This document shows positions 48,342-59,107 of a stretch of 64,000 nt of DNA, piece by piece (the first letter of the stretch is position 1; every line of letters begins with the position of its first letter). The DNA is from Planctomycetota bacterium (GTDB lineage Bacteria; Planctomycetota; SZUA-567). The stretch lies in contig JAGUZQ010000069.1 in NCBI GenBank assembly GCA_020060765.1, positions 1-64,000 on the forward strand. Reading direction: 5' to 3'. The notes below the pieces were generated by a model. The model saw nothing but the letters and a program-made list of their open reading frames with translations, made no database searches and was not told the DNA's origin. A program made the translations under genes and the position numbers.

Positions 48342-48367
48342 GGGTAAAGCAAAAAATCGGACGCGGC

Positions 48368-48832
48368 TTATTCGCCGGAAATCTTCCGCGCAGCGCGCAT
48401 CCGCTGCAGGCTTCTGAGCAGCGCCAGTTTCGCGCGGTCGAAGTCGATCTTCGCGCCTTCTTCCGCATGCCGGGAAATTGTTTCCAGCCGCTCCTTGGCA
48501 CGCGCCTCGGCCTTGCGGGCGCGCTCCATGTCGATCTCTTCGGCGTTCTCGGCGGAGTTGGCGAGAATCGTCGCCGTCGCCCCGTCCATTTCGAGAAAAC
48601 CGCCATGCACCGCAAAGCACCTGCGCCCAGCGTCGGTCTCAATTTCGACAATACCGATTTTGAGCGGGGTCATGACCGGCTCGTGCCGCGCGAACATCTC
48701 GAACGATCCGCCCGCACCCTCTACCAATACGCTCCTTACCTCGCCTTCGAAAACGGTGCGCAAGGGCGTAAGAATTACGCAGGTGAAAGCATCGGCCGCA
48801 ACCGCTGTGTTGTCGTCTTCCGCCACGGGCAA
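48368..48832 (-). CDS. atpC: F1 ATP synthase epsilon subunit
   Basis: 154 residues: an N-terminal beta-sandwich (VILTPLRTVFEGEVRSVLV, HEPVMTPLKIGIVEI) and a C-terminal helical hairpin (ENAEEIDMERARKAEARAK). Forms part of the central rotor stalk and usually regulates ATP hydrolysis. It starts 3 bp after atpD and is the last gene before the terminator. The last 20 residues extend slightly beyond typical lengths. Confidence 0.93.
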   Translation of the reverse strand: MPVAEDDNTAVAADAFTCVILTPLRTVFEGEVRSVLVEGAGGSFEMFARHEPVMTPLKIGIVEIETDAGRRCFAVHGGFLEMDGATATILANSAENAEEIDMERARKAEARAKERLETISRHAEEGAKIDFDRAKLALLRSLQRMRAARKISGE

Positions 48833-48835
48833 CTC

Positions 48836-50257
<1,422 letters not shown>

Positions 50258-50292
50258 CTAAATATAATCCGTGGCGACGCCACTAGCAAATC

Positions 50293-51198
50293 TCAGCCTT
50301 CCAGCGCGTTGGCTCCGTTGACGATATCCAGCAATTCGGAAGTGATGCTGGCCTGCCGCGCGCGGTTGTAGATCAGCGTCAGGTTGCCGATCATCTCCTC
50401 CGCGTTCTGCGTGGCGCTGTCCATCGCGCTCATTCGCGCCGACAGTTCCGCCGCATAGCTCTCGGCGACGGCGCGGTAGACTTCCGTCGACAAGCGGTGG
50501 CTCACCAGCCGCTCCAGCACCGACTCGACGTCTGGTTCGATTTCGTAAACCGGTCGCACGACTTTCTTGCCGTTTTCGCCTGCGATTTCCGCCTTGCGTT
50601 CCTCGACCAGTTTCGCGTGGTCGAACGGCAGCAGTTTCTTCACCACCAGTTTCTGCGACATCATATTGACGAATTCGTTGTACAGCAGGTAGACCTCGTC
50701 GACCCGCTCCTCGCCGGAGCCGAGATACGAAGACACCAGCAGGTCGCAGATTTCGCCCGACAGCACGTAGGACAGCTTATCGAAGACGTCGTAATAACTC
50801 TTGCGCAACTTGCGACCATCTTTTCTCACCGCGCCGATGGCGCGCTTGCCGATAGCGATAAACGAGTGCTCCCGGTCAGGGAGCGACGCGGTGTGCTTGC
50901 GGTACGCGCGGATGATGTTGGAGTTGAAACCGCCGCACAAGCCCCGGTCGCCAGCCACCACTATGGTCAAAACCTTTTTCGGCGCGCGCGACGCGAATAA
51001 CGGGTGCTCGTCGCCAATCAGGTCTATGGCGACGTAGCGCAGAATCGCGTTAAGCTTTTCGGCATAGGGGCGCATCGCCTCCATCCGCTCCTGCGCCCGG
51101 CGCAATTTCGCCGCCGCGACCATCTTCATCGCGCGCGTGATCTGCTTGGTGTTTTCCACCGATTTGATACGGTGCTTGATTTCACGTGCCTGTGGCAT
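50293..51198 (-). CDS. atpG: F1 ATP synthase gamma subunit
   Basis: Central stalk subunit, 301 residues. The N-terminus AREIKHRIKSVENTKQITRAMKMVAAAKLRRAQ and the C-terminus SYAAELSARMSAMDSATQNA are the conserved coiled-coil ends that rotate inside the alpha/beta hexamer; GDRGLCGGFN marks the Rossmann-like domain. It lies 44 bp before atpD. Confidence 0.94.
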   Translation of the reverse strand: MPQAREIKHRIKSVENTKQITRAMKMVAAAKLRRAQERMEAMRPYAEKLNAILRYVAIDLIGDEHPLFASRAPKKVLTIVVAGDRGLCGGFNSNIIRAYRKHTASLPDREHSFIAIGKRAIGAVRKDGRKLRKSYYDVFDKLSYVLSGEICDLLVSSYLGSGEERVDEVYLLYNEFVNMMSQKLVVKKLLPFDHAKLVEERKAEIAGENGKKVVRPVYEIEPDVESVLERLVSHRLSTEVYRAVAESYAAELSARMSAMDSATQNAEEMIGNLTLIYNRARQASITSELLDIVNGANALEG

Positions 51199-51227
51199 AG
51201 CGCCTCCGTGTTTTCAATTCCGGAACC

Positions 51228-52964
<1,737 letters not shown>

Positions 52965-52968
52965 TCAC

Positions 52969-53116
52969 CGTCATTCCCGCGAAGGCGGGAATCCAGGCGG
53001 GGAAATCTAACACCGCTAATGTTCGCTGTTTTTCCTTACCAGCCTAATCCTGAAAAAAGCGCACATTTTTGTTCGCCGCCAACACCTCCTGGATTTCCGC
53101 CTTCGCGGGAATGACG
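52969..53116. repeat. BIME-like REP pair inside the atp operon
   Basis: The left unit (52969-53000, CGTCATTCCCGCGAAGGCGG then GAATCCAGGCGG) and inverted right unit (53086-53116, CTCCTGGATTTCCGCCTTCG then CGGGAATGACG) enclose about 85 bp. They fill the 243-bp gap between atpH and atpA. Confidence 0.77.
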
Positions 53117-53147
53117 TCCGTATGCTTATCGGTTTTCGCGCAGTCCT

Positions 53148-53699
53148 TTAGCCCATTGATTCCATTTTTTCCAGCCGCGCGGCAAAACTTCCGTCCAGCA
53201 TAATATCCGACATCCGCACCCGCACCCCGGCAATGAGCGACTTGTCCTCCTCCACCCGCAGGCGCACGGTCTTGCCGGTCGCTTCGCGCAATGCCAAGCG
53301 CAACGACTCCTCCTGCTGCGGAGATAGCAGCCTCGCCGTCCGCACCTCAGCCAGCCCCTCGGCGTTCAAATCGGCAGCGAGGCGCTCGTACTGCCGTTCG
53401 AGCATGCCTATCAGCCCGATGCGGGTCTTCTTGATCAAGACGTTCAGGAAGTCGGAAACCTCCTGACCGATGGACAGCTTCTCGCAGATCACGTCGGTCA
53501 CCCGAATTTTCTCCTCCGGCGTCACCGTGGGACTGAACAACAGGGCACGCAACTCCGGCACGGAGATGTCGCCCCGCTCCGGGTCAAGCAGATCCGCCAG
53601 CAGCCGCAGATCATCCCGCACCTCCGCCAGCCTACCCCGCTGGGCTGCAAACGCGGCCAGACCCTTGGCATATCGTTTCGCAATCACGTTTTCATTCAT
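53148..53699 (-). CDS. atpH: F1 ATP synthase delta subunit
   Basis: 183 residues linking the peripheral stalk to F1. The N-terminal helical domain starts NVIAKRYAKGLAAFAAQRG and the C-terminus has VRLRVEEDKSLIAGVRVRM followed by DGSFAARLEKM, the usual delta/OSCP ending. It overlaps the upstream b-type gene by 4 nt. Confidence 0.92.
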   Translation of the reverse strand: MNENVIAKRYAKGLAAFAAQRGRLAEVRDDLRLLADLLDPERGDISVPELRALLFSPTVTPEEKIRVTDVICEKLSIGQEVSDFLNVLIKKTRIGLIGMLERQYERLAADLNAEGLAEVRTARLLSPQQEESLRLALREATGKTVRLRVEEDKSLIAGVRVRMSDIMLDGSFAARLEKMESMG

Positions 53700-54580
53700 G
53701 AGAGCCTGACCTTTTTAACGTCTGCGACAAAAGCGTCGACCGCTGCATCGTGATCCGCCTTGCCGACTTCCCGGAGAATCGCTTCCCGCGCCGCAGCCAA
53801 CGCCTCGCCAGCCACGCGAGCCTTGAGCTTCTTGGCCTGGATGGCGACCTCGGCGTCGAGCGAACTTTTCATGCTTTCAATTATTCCCGCCGCTTCGTGT
53901 CTGGCTGTCTGGAGAATGCGCGCCTGTTCCTCAACGAACTCGACCTTGGCGTTTTCATCCATCCGGCGCTGTTCCGCCTCGATTTCAGCAACCAGGTTTT
54001 CGTAACGTTTTTTCAATTCCTGGGCTTCCACCCGTGCCTGTTCCGCCGCCGCCAGCGATTCGCGGGTTTTGCGCGCAGACTCGTCCAACGCCCCGCCCAG
54101 GGGCTGTCTCAAGAAAACTATCAGCAACATGAACATGCCGAAAATATTGTAGATCGTCATCATGTATGGCCACGGCACCTTGCAGAGAAACCCTGACTTG
54201 TAGATGACGATTTCCTTTACCTCATCGGGATTATCGACTATCGTCCCGGCCAGAATAATAGCCTCGTTGCGGGTGAGAATTTCACCTTCGGGAATCCGGT
54301 GACGCACCATCGCGTCGCCGTGCCTGGCGGAAAAGGTCAGGTCGCTCCACATCCGCAGATGCCCGTTCTTTTCGTCAAACCGGGTTTCCATTTCGCCGGT
54401 GCCGGGGAAAGCCCGATTGATAAACGCCTGACCGTTTATGGCTTCCTTGCCGGTCAGCAGAAACGTTACGTAACCGAGGAACAGCACCGCGTAAACCGCC
54501 AGATACGCCTTGACCACGCCCATGCCCGGCTTAACTTTTTCCGGAGCAGTCGCTTCCGCGGCGTTGGGTTCGTTCGTCAT
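53696..54580 (-). CDS. atpF: b-type ATP synthase subunit with periplasmic domain (second b)
   Basis: 294 residues, about twice the usual 156-170. TM1 is about 24-43. A stretch of about 93 residues (44-136) is predicted periplasmic. TM2 is about 137-157. A long charged coiled coil (about 160-285, ESARKTRESLAAAEQARVEA and following) is like the cytoplasmic stalk of b. The last part AREAILREVGKADHDAAVDAF fits the delta-binding end. It overlaps atpH by 4 nt and the other b gene by 4 nt. The b assignment rests on position and the TM-plus-coiled-coil plan; the periplasmic part has no family I recognise. Confidence 0.8.
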   Translation of the reverse strand: MTNEPNAAEATAPEKVKPGMGVVKAYLAVYAVLFLGYVTFLLTGKEAINGQAFINRAFPGTGEMETRFDEKNGHLRMWSDLTFSARHGDAMVRHRIPEGEILTRNEAIILAGTIVDNPDEVKEIVIYKSGFLCKVPWPYMMTIYNIFGMFMLLIVFLRQPLGGALDESARKTRESLAAAEQARVEAQELKKRYENLVAEIEAEQRRMDENAKVEFVEEQARILQTARHEAAGIIESMKSSLDAEVAIQAKKLKARVAGEALAAAREAILREVGKADHDAAVDAFVADVKKVRLS

Positions 54581-55551
54581 CTTACACCTTTCCCAGGGGC
54601 GCGCCCCATTACCTGGGCGACAATCGCGCCTGCCAGTTCCGGTACCTGTTTTAGCAACTCAGCCTCGGCCTTTTCCATTTCCCCGGTAAGTTCGCGGGCA
54701 GCCTGCGCACGCATCGCGTGCACCTTGTCCCGCGCCTCTCCCAGGATCACGTCGGCTTTTTTCAGCGCTTCGCGCTGGGCGTCAGCCAGCCGTTCGAGAT
54801 ATTTCCGCCTCGCCTCGGCGCGAAGCTTCACCCCTTCGTCCTCGATCCGCAGGTTTTCCTTGCGGTTGACGCGGGCAAGTTCGGTTCCTTCCCGAACCTC
54901 TTTCCGGCGCTCGTCGATGATTTTCAGCAACGGATCCCACATCAGGTCGGTCAGCGCCATCACCAGCGCGAGGAAAATAAGTATCACCAGCGCCATGGTG
55001 CCGATCTGGGGGGATACCACATCGCCGCCGCCAACCACCGACACCCGCTTCACCCCGGCGGCCATCAGCGCGTCAATAAGCGGCTTGTCCAACGCCACGC
55101 CCTTGTCCACATGCGCACGGTCTAGCGGCTGCTCCTTATACATCACGTTTTCCACGGGGTTGCGCAGGTGGTATTTTCTGCCTGCCAAAACCAGCAGAGC
55201 CTTCGGGTCGCGCAGCGGCTCCTTGGCCAGATTGCCGGGATTGTCGGCCAGGCGCTTGGCAATAATCTTCCGGAACTCATCGACAGTCAAAGCCTGACCG
55301 GAATTCAGCACCGTGCCGTCGTCCAGCCTGATGCCGCCGGTCGGCGCGTGATACCGCATCTGCGAAAGATGCATGATCTGCGTCGCCTGGTGGGTGGGGT
55401 CTTTCTCCCACTTCGTCCTGTCCATCCCGCCCAACAGGTCAACCTCGACCGGCTTATACTCAGGCAAGGTTACCCAAGTATAGCTGTGGTACGACGACCA
55501 GCAATACAAGCAGAACAGCGAGACGACAATCAATATGAATAATTTGCGCAC
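54577..55551 (-). CDS. atpF: b-type ATP synthase subunit with large periplasmic domain (first b)
   Basis: 324 residues. TM1 is about 4-20, a predicted periplasmic domain about 21-183, and TM2 about 184-204. Then WDPLLKIIDERRKEVREG (about 205-222), the classic start of the b-subunit stalk, and a charged coiled coil to the end. The periplasmic domain contains IRLDDGTVLNSGQALTVDEF (74-93) and GVALDKPLIDALMAAGVKRV (151-170), a G-x-x-[LI]-D/x-x-L-I-D-A-L pattern that looks like a small structured domain. With the next gene it would make a heteromeric peripheral stalk carrying two extra-cytoplasmic domains. Confidence 0.8.
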   Translation of the reverse strand: MRKLFILIVVSLFCLYCWSSYHSYTWVTLPEYKPVEVDLLGGMDRTKWEKDPTHQATQIMHLSQMRYHAPTGGIRLDDGTVLNSGQALTVDEFRKIIAKRLADNPGNLAKEPLRDPKALLVLAGRKYHLRNPVENVMYKEQPLDRAHVDKGVALDKPLIDALMAAGVKRVSVVGGGDVVSPQIGTMALVILIFLALVMALTDLMWDPLLKIIDERRKEVREGTELARVNRKENLRIEDEGVKLRAEARRKYLERLADAQREALKKADVILGEARDKVHAMRAQAARELTGEMEKAEAELLKQVPELAGAIVAQVMGRAPGKGVR

Positions 55552-55606
55552 GGCTTCAACTCCGGATCGCGTAAAACACCAAAGATACCACTGCCTTCAC
55601 GGCACA

Positions 55607-55855
55607 TCACACCGAATACAGCAGCAGGGCGATAACCAGGGAGTAAATGCCGGTCGATTCCGATACCGCCTGGCCGATCAGCATTGTGCGGAACAGGGTG
55701 GAATACTCTTCCGGCCGACGGGAAATGCCTTCGCAAGCCTTGCCTGCCGCGAAGCCTTCGCCCACGCCGGGGCCGATAGCGCCGAAGCCCATACAGATTC
55801 CCGCGCCCAGCAGAGCCGCCGCCTTGATGATCGCTTGAGACATTCCATGATCCAT
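55607..55855 (-). CDS. atpE: ATP synthase c subunit, single hairpin
   Basis: 82-residue two-helix proteolipid of the rotor ring. The helix-1 loop GPGVGEGFAAGKA has Glu 33 where sodium-type c subunits have Gln or Glu. Helix 2 has V64, E66, S67, T68 and Y71 in GQAVSESTGIYSLV, the ligand set of sodium-binding rings such as Ilyobacter. AGGAG lies 8 nt before the ATG at 55855. It is 79 bp after the fused three-hairpin c gene, so the ring may mix both proteins. Confidence 0.9.
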   Translation of the reverse strand: MDHGMSQAIIKAAALLGAGICMGFGAIGPGVGEGFAAGKACEGISRRPEEYSTLFRTMLIGQAVSESTGIYSLVIALLLYSV

Positions 55856-55934
55856 GACATATTCTCCTCAATAAAGTTCGACCCCGGATCAGTTCATATC
55901 AGGATGACGCAAATCCGGAATCTCTGAAAACACA

Positions 55935-56687
55935 CTATCCCACCAGCAGAAGCAGGCTGATTACCAAAGCGTAAACCGCGGTCGATTCCGACACCGCCGC
56001 GCCCACGAACAAAGTATTCCGAATCTGCTGGGCGCTTTCCGGCGCGTCGGCGATGCCCTTGCAGACCTTGGCGCCAACGTAGGAAATGCCCAGCGCCGGG
56101 CCGATGGCTCCCGCCCCCATGCAGATGGCGGTGCCGAGGAAGCGCCCCATCATCTCCACGTCCTGCGCGGCGGTGAGGTTGCCGTATTCGTAATCGCCGA
56201 ACCGGAGCATGATCGCCACCACCAGCGCGAAGATGCACGGCGTCTGGCACCACGCCTGCCCGATCAGCATCATGATCGTAACCCGCCCCTGCGCCGCCGG
56301 GGTGCGCGCGATCGACTCCAGCGCGTCCACCGCCACGATGCCGGAACCGGCTCCGCTGCCCAGCGCGCCGATGCCGATGCAGAGACCGGCGCCAAACAAA
56401 GCCGCCGCCTGCGCCAGGCTGCCGGGCGCGCCGATGTCCTCGCCGCCGCCCACGCTATAGAGAAGCAGAGAAATCACCAGCGCGAAAATGGCCGGAGTTT
56501 CGGCCACCGCCTGGCTGATCAGCATACTGCGGAAAATCGAAGACTGATATTTCGGCTGGCGTACAAAACCGCGCAAGGCTCCCGTCGCGGCATAGCCGAT
56601 ACCCCAGCCGCTGCCGATGGCGCCTAAGCCCATCGCTATCGCACTGCCCAGATATGCCGCGAAATTGGCAATCGGCAAGTCTATCAT
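55935..56687 (-). CDS. atpE: Fused three-hairpin c subunit (six helices, two carboxylates)
   Basis: 250 residues made of three c-type hairpins in tandem (about 8-80, 93-163, 180-249). Equivalent ion-site residues are E63 in AVAETPAIF (hairpin 1), Q148 in AWCQTPCIF (hairpin 2, no carboxylate) and E234 in AVSESTAVY (hairpin 3, with S235, T236 and Y239). Only the third repeat keeps the full sodium-type ligand set of helix 2. Each hairpin keeps the Gly-rich helix-1 face (GAIGSGWGIG, GALGSGAGSG, GAIGPALGIS). The start overlaps the atpB stop by 4 nt. Fused proteolipids are typical of V/A-type ATPases and rare in F-type operons. Confidence 0.9.
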   Translation of the reverse strand: MIDLPIANFAAYLGSAIAMGLGAIGSGWGIGYAATGALRGFVRQPKYQSSIFRSMLISQAVAETPAIFALVISLLLYSVGGGEDIGAPGSLAQAAALFGAGLCIGIGALGSGAGSGIVAVDALESIARTPAAQGRVTIMMLIGQAWCQTPCIFALVVAIMLRFGDYEYGNLTAAQDVEMMGRFLGTAICMGAGAIGPALGISYVGAKVCKGIADAPESAQQIRNTLFVGAAVSESTAVYALVISLLLLVG

Positions 56688-57583
56688 GCACCTTCCTCCG
56701 CCGCGCCCATTGAGATGTATGTAAGAGCCAGCATCGTGAAGACAAACGCCTGCACCGTACCGACAAATACGCCGAAGAACCCGTACAGGCCGATCGGCAT
56801 AATAATGTAATGCAGCAGCCCCGACACCACGGCGATAATCACCGCGCCGCCGAAGATATTACCGAAGAGACGGAAGCTGATCGACACCACCTCGGCGAAC
56901 TTGCCCACGACGTTGAGGAAAAACATCGCGCAGCCGATAATTCCGCCGGGCGAGAAATAATCCAGCAGGTACGCCTTCAGACCGTGGTACCGGATATGCG
57001 AACCGTGCCCTATCAGCAGCACGAACAGCAACGCCATACCCAAGGGCACGTTGATATCCTTGGTCGGTTCCTCGAACCCGGCCATCTTGAACCCGGGATC
57101 CTGGCGACCGTTGCCGTTGGCGTCAGTGAAAGGCTCGCCGGGATCGTAAGCGCCGTTATGATTATAATCCTCAAACGATTCCGTGCCGATCAACTGGTGG
57201 TGGATCGGGATCATGCCGATCATGTTGCAAGTCCAGATGAACAGGAACAGCGTGCCGATATAGGGCAGATACTTGCGCCCGCGGTTGGGACCGAGGGATT
57301 GTTTCACCAGGTCGTCGAACGCGCCTACCACCATCTCCAGTACCACCTGTCCCCGACCGGGATTGCCCTTGGACAGGCCACGCATCCACAGCCAGCAGAC
57401 CAGGTAAATCAGCACCGCCACCACCGCGCACATCATGATGGTGTCGTGGTTGAAATTAAACGGAATGCCGAAAATCTCCATCTGCACCGGCATCGCCACT
57501 TCCAGCGCGCCGCCGCTGGCATGGGCGTAGCCGCCGCACAGGAACATTGTCAACGCTGCGAGAATCTCAAGCCGTCTGCGCAT
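56684..57583 (-). CDS. atpB: ATP synthase a subunit with EF-hand-like periplasmic insertion
   Basis: About 299 residues from the ATG at 57583 (GGAGG about 8 nt upstream; an ATG at 57607 would overlap atpI more). The essential Arg is in VSISFRLFGN (Arg about 238). An N-terminal signal-like segment (LEILAALTMFLCGGYAHA) is followed by about five helices. Between NMIGMIP and DINVPLGMAL lies an insert with DYNHNGAYDPGE (139-150), a perfect 12-residue EF-hand loop pattern (D, N, N, G, D, E at 1, 3, 5, 6, 9, 12). A second partial loop, DANGNGRQD (154-162), follows. By homology this loop faces the periplasm. Confidence 0.92.
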   Translation of the reverse strand: MRRRLEILAALTMFLCGGYAHASGGALEVAMPVQMEIFGIPFNFNHDTIMMCAVVAVLIYLVCWLWMRGLSKGNPGRGQVVLEMVVGAFDDLVKQSLGPNRGRKYLPYIGTLFLFIWTCNMIGMIPIHHQLIGTESFEDYNHNGAYDPGEPFTDANGNGRQDPGFKMAGFEEPTKDINVPLGMALLFVLLIGHGSHIRYHGLKAYLLDYFSPGGIIGCAMFFLNVVGKFAEVVSISFRLFGNIFGGAVIIAVVSGLLHYIIMPIGLYGFFGVFVGTVQAFVFTMLALTYISMGAAEEGA

Positions 57584-57986
57584 CGCTTTCCCCTCCGCTG
57601 TCTTCATCAGGCTGCAACAGCAAGCCCGGACGCAGCAAACCGTCGGCGATCAGCACCAGCCGCGGCAGTAACAACCCGCCGAACGCCGCCCACGGGTGAA
57701 AAATTTCCTTCAGGTAAACCGCCGTGACCAGAGTTGCCGCTAGTATTACATAAGTACGAAAACTGTTGCCGATATGAGACTTGCTTCCTTCCGGCGCGGT
57801 GGAAAGCTTCAGCAAGGCCAGTACGTCCAAGCGGAACTTCACCAGACCGGCAAAGCCGCCCAAGGCGAACCCGGCGGCATAAGCGGGAGTTTTGGGGAAA
57901 TATAAATACAAAGCAACAACAGCGGCGGCAATTCCAAACGTCATCAGCAGGAGCATCGTCTGCTGGTATTTGAGGAATTTATTCAT
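57567..57986 (-). CDS. atpI: AtpI-like ATP synthase accessory membrane protein
   Basis: 139 residues with four hydrophobic segments (about 11-28, 33-50, 75-92, 96-113) and an acidic tail. Its place between atpZ and atpB, size and four-helix plan match AtpI, which helps c-ring assembly. Sequence similarity is weak, as is usual for AtpI. It overlaps atpB by 17 nt and the atpZ 3' frame by 4 nt. Confidence 0.72.
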   Translation of the reverse strand: MNKFLKYQQTMLLLMTFGIAAAVVALYLYFPKTPAYAAGFALGGFAGLVKFRLDVLALLKLSTAPEGSKSHIGNSFRTYVILAATLVTAVYLKEIFHPWAAFGGLLLPRLVLIADGLLRPGLLLQPDEDSGGESDAQTA

Positions 57987-58284
57987 TCATCACCGTCGTG
58001 TTTGTGATCGTCAGCGGAATATCGCTCGAAAGTCCGCACCAGCGTCCGGTAAGCCCAGTACAGCGAACCAGTCACGCCCAGCAGAATTCCCCCGCCTACC
58101 CCCACGCCGCCCAGATTGAAACGGCGGTCAAGAGTCAGACCGAGAAAAAAAAAGCGACTATTCCTCCGCAAACGGTCAGTCCGAGAATGGTCATCAGTTT
58201 CAAAAGCGCTCCCAATTCCTGCAGGTCGGAAGGCTTACCGTCCTTCGGAGAGGGAGAGGTGTCTTTATCGTGTGTTCCCTGCAT
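57983..58284 (-). pseudogene. atpZ: AtpZ-like protein split by a one-base frame change at an A9/T9 run
   Basis: From the ATG at 58284 the frame gives 49 residues (DLQELGALLKLMTILGLTVC, GGIVAFFF) and stops at 58137-58135. Reading one extra T in the run of nine (58145-58153), or slipping back one base, continues as LGLTLDRRFNLGGVGVGGGI and LLGVTGSLYWAYRTLVRTFE to the stop at 57983. The joined product is about 100 residues, two helices, with the Leu-Asp-Arg-x-Phe pattern of the AtpZ family, which forms a divalent-cation-linked partner of AtpI. It may be a sequencing error, a mutation, or programmed slippage. Confidence 0.7.
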
Positions 58285-58315
58285 ATCGCTTACCGCCAAA
58301 ACTCAAACAGGGGCA

Positions 58316-58344
58316 AGCCTATGGCTAAACCCCGCTGTTGTCAA
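58316..58344 (-). promoter_or_regulatory. Promoter-like boxes upstream of the atp operon
   Basis: On the minus strand a perfect TTGACA (58344-58339) and TAGGCT (58321-58316) are 17 bp apart. The predicted start is near 58309, about 25 nt before the atpZ ATG. Confidence 0.5.
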
Positions 58345-58366
58345 GGAAAAAGAAACCCAGAATTTT

Positions 58367-58822
58367 TCAGGCTTTTATTTCGGGGAAAATGTCCTGCAGT
58401 TTGTTGATGATAGTCTCGGTTTTGAACGGCTTCAAGATATAGCCGTCAACGCAAAGACGCTTCACCACCTCGATAGCGGTGCGGTCGGAACGGCTGGAAC
58501 AGATAATCACTGGCGGCAGATTACTCTCATATTTTTTCTTCGCCTGCTGGATAAAGGTCGCCCCGTCCATCACTGGCATCATCAGATCGGTGATGATCAG
58601 GGAAAAATGATTGGTCGACAATTCCTCCAGTTTCGCCAGCGCTTCCTTGCCGTCCTGCGCCTCGACAGTGACAAACCCCTGCGTGCCGATAATCTTGCAC
58701 AGCATCCGCCTGAGCGGCATGGAGTCCTCCACTACCATTACGTTTTTCTTGCCTGCCTGCCCACCTCCGGTGGCAACTCCCCCGGTGTCGGCCACAAGCT
58801 TGGTTTGATTTTCAGCAGACAT
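58367..58822 (-). CDS. CheY-like single-domain response regulator
   Basis: 151 residues: a Gly-rich N-terminal linker (about 1-25) and one receiver domain with VMVVEDSMPLR (acidic pocket Glu-Asp), the phosphoacceptor Asp in LIITDLMMPVMDG (near 79), Ser-Ser in IICSSRSD and the conserved Lys in YILKPFK. No output domain. It is encoded just upstream of the atp operon in the same direction; a functional link to it is not implied. Confidence 0.85.
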   Translation of the reverse strand: MSAENQTKLVADTGGVATGGGQAGKKNVMVVEDSMPLRRMLCKIIGTQGFVTVEAQDGKEALAKLEELSTNHFSLIITDLMMPVMDGATFIQQAKKKYESNLPPVIICSSRSDRTAIEVVKRLCVDGYILKPFKTETIINKLQDIFPEIKA

Positions 58823-58978
58823 ACATGCCTCCCCCTAACTCCACGAAATTAACTTATATGTTATTCTACACTATTTTTTGGAAACGTCAAGTACTTGGTT
58901 GTATCGTTTATACCAAATTTCACATAAATCCCATTCTCTCCTGTCTTTCGACAAAATGCCAAAATATGGGAAATATTT

Positions 58979-59007
58979 TTGACTTACGCCTACAATTGAA
59001 GTAATAT
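58979..59007 (+). promoter_or_regulatory. Promoter-like boxes upstream of the large secreted hydrolase
   Basis: TTGACT (58979-58984) and TAATAT (59002-59007) with 17 bp between, inside an AT-rich stretch about 100 bp before the gene. Confidence 0.5.
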
Positions 59008-59107
59008 ATTAGTAATCGGATATAAGTACTCCCCTCTCGCCTACGGCGAACTCTGTCAGAAATCAAATTTTCCGCATGTCATTGGCTTTGTTCAGGAAAG
59101 GGTTCTC

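Noticed and set aside
53696-55551. N-type ATPase (atpQ/atpR-containing) operon
   Set aside because: Gene order and presence of atpH, a normal gamma and epsilon, and two b-type genes fit an F-type operon; no atpR/atpQ-like pair with the N-ATPase order is seen.
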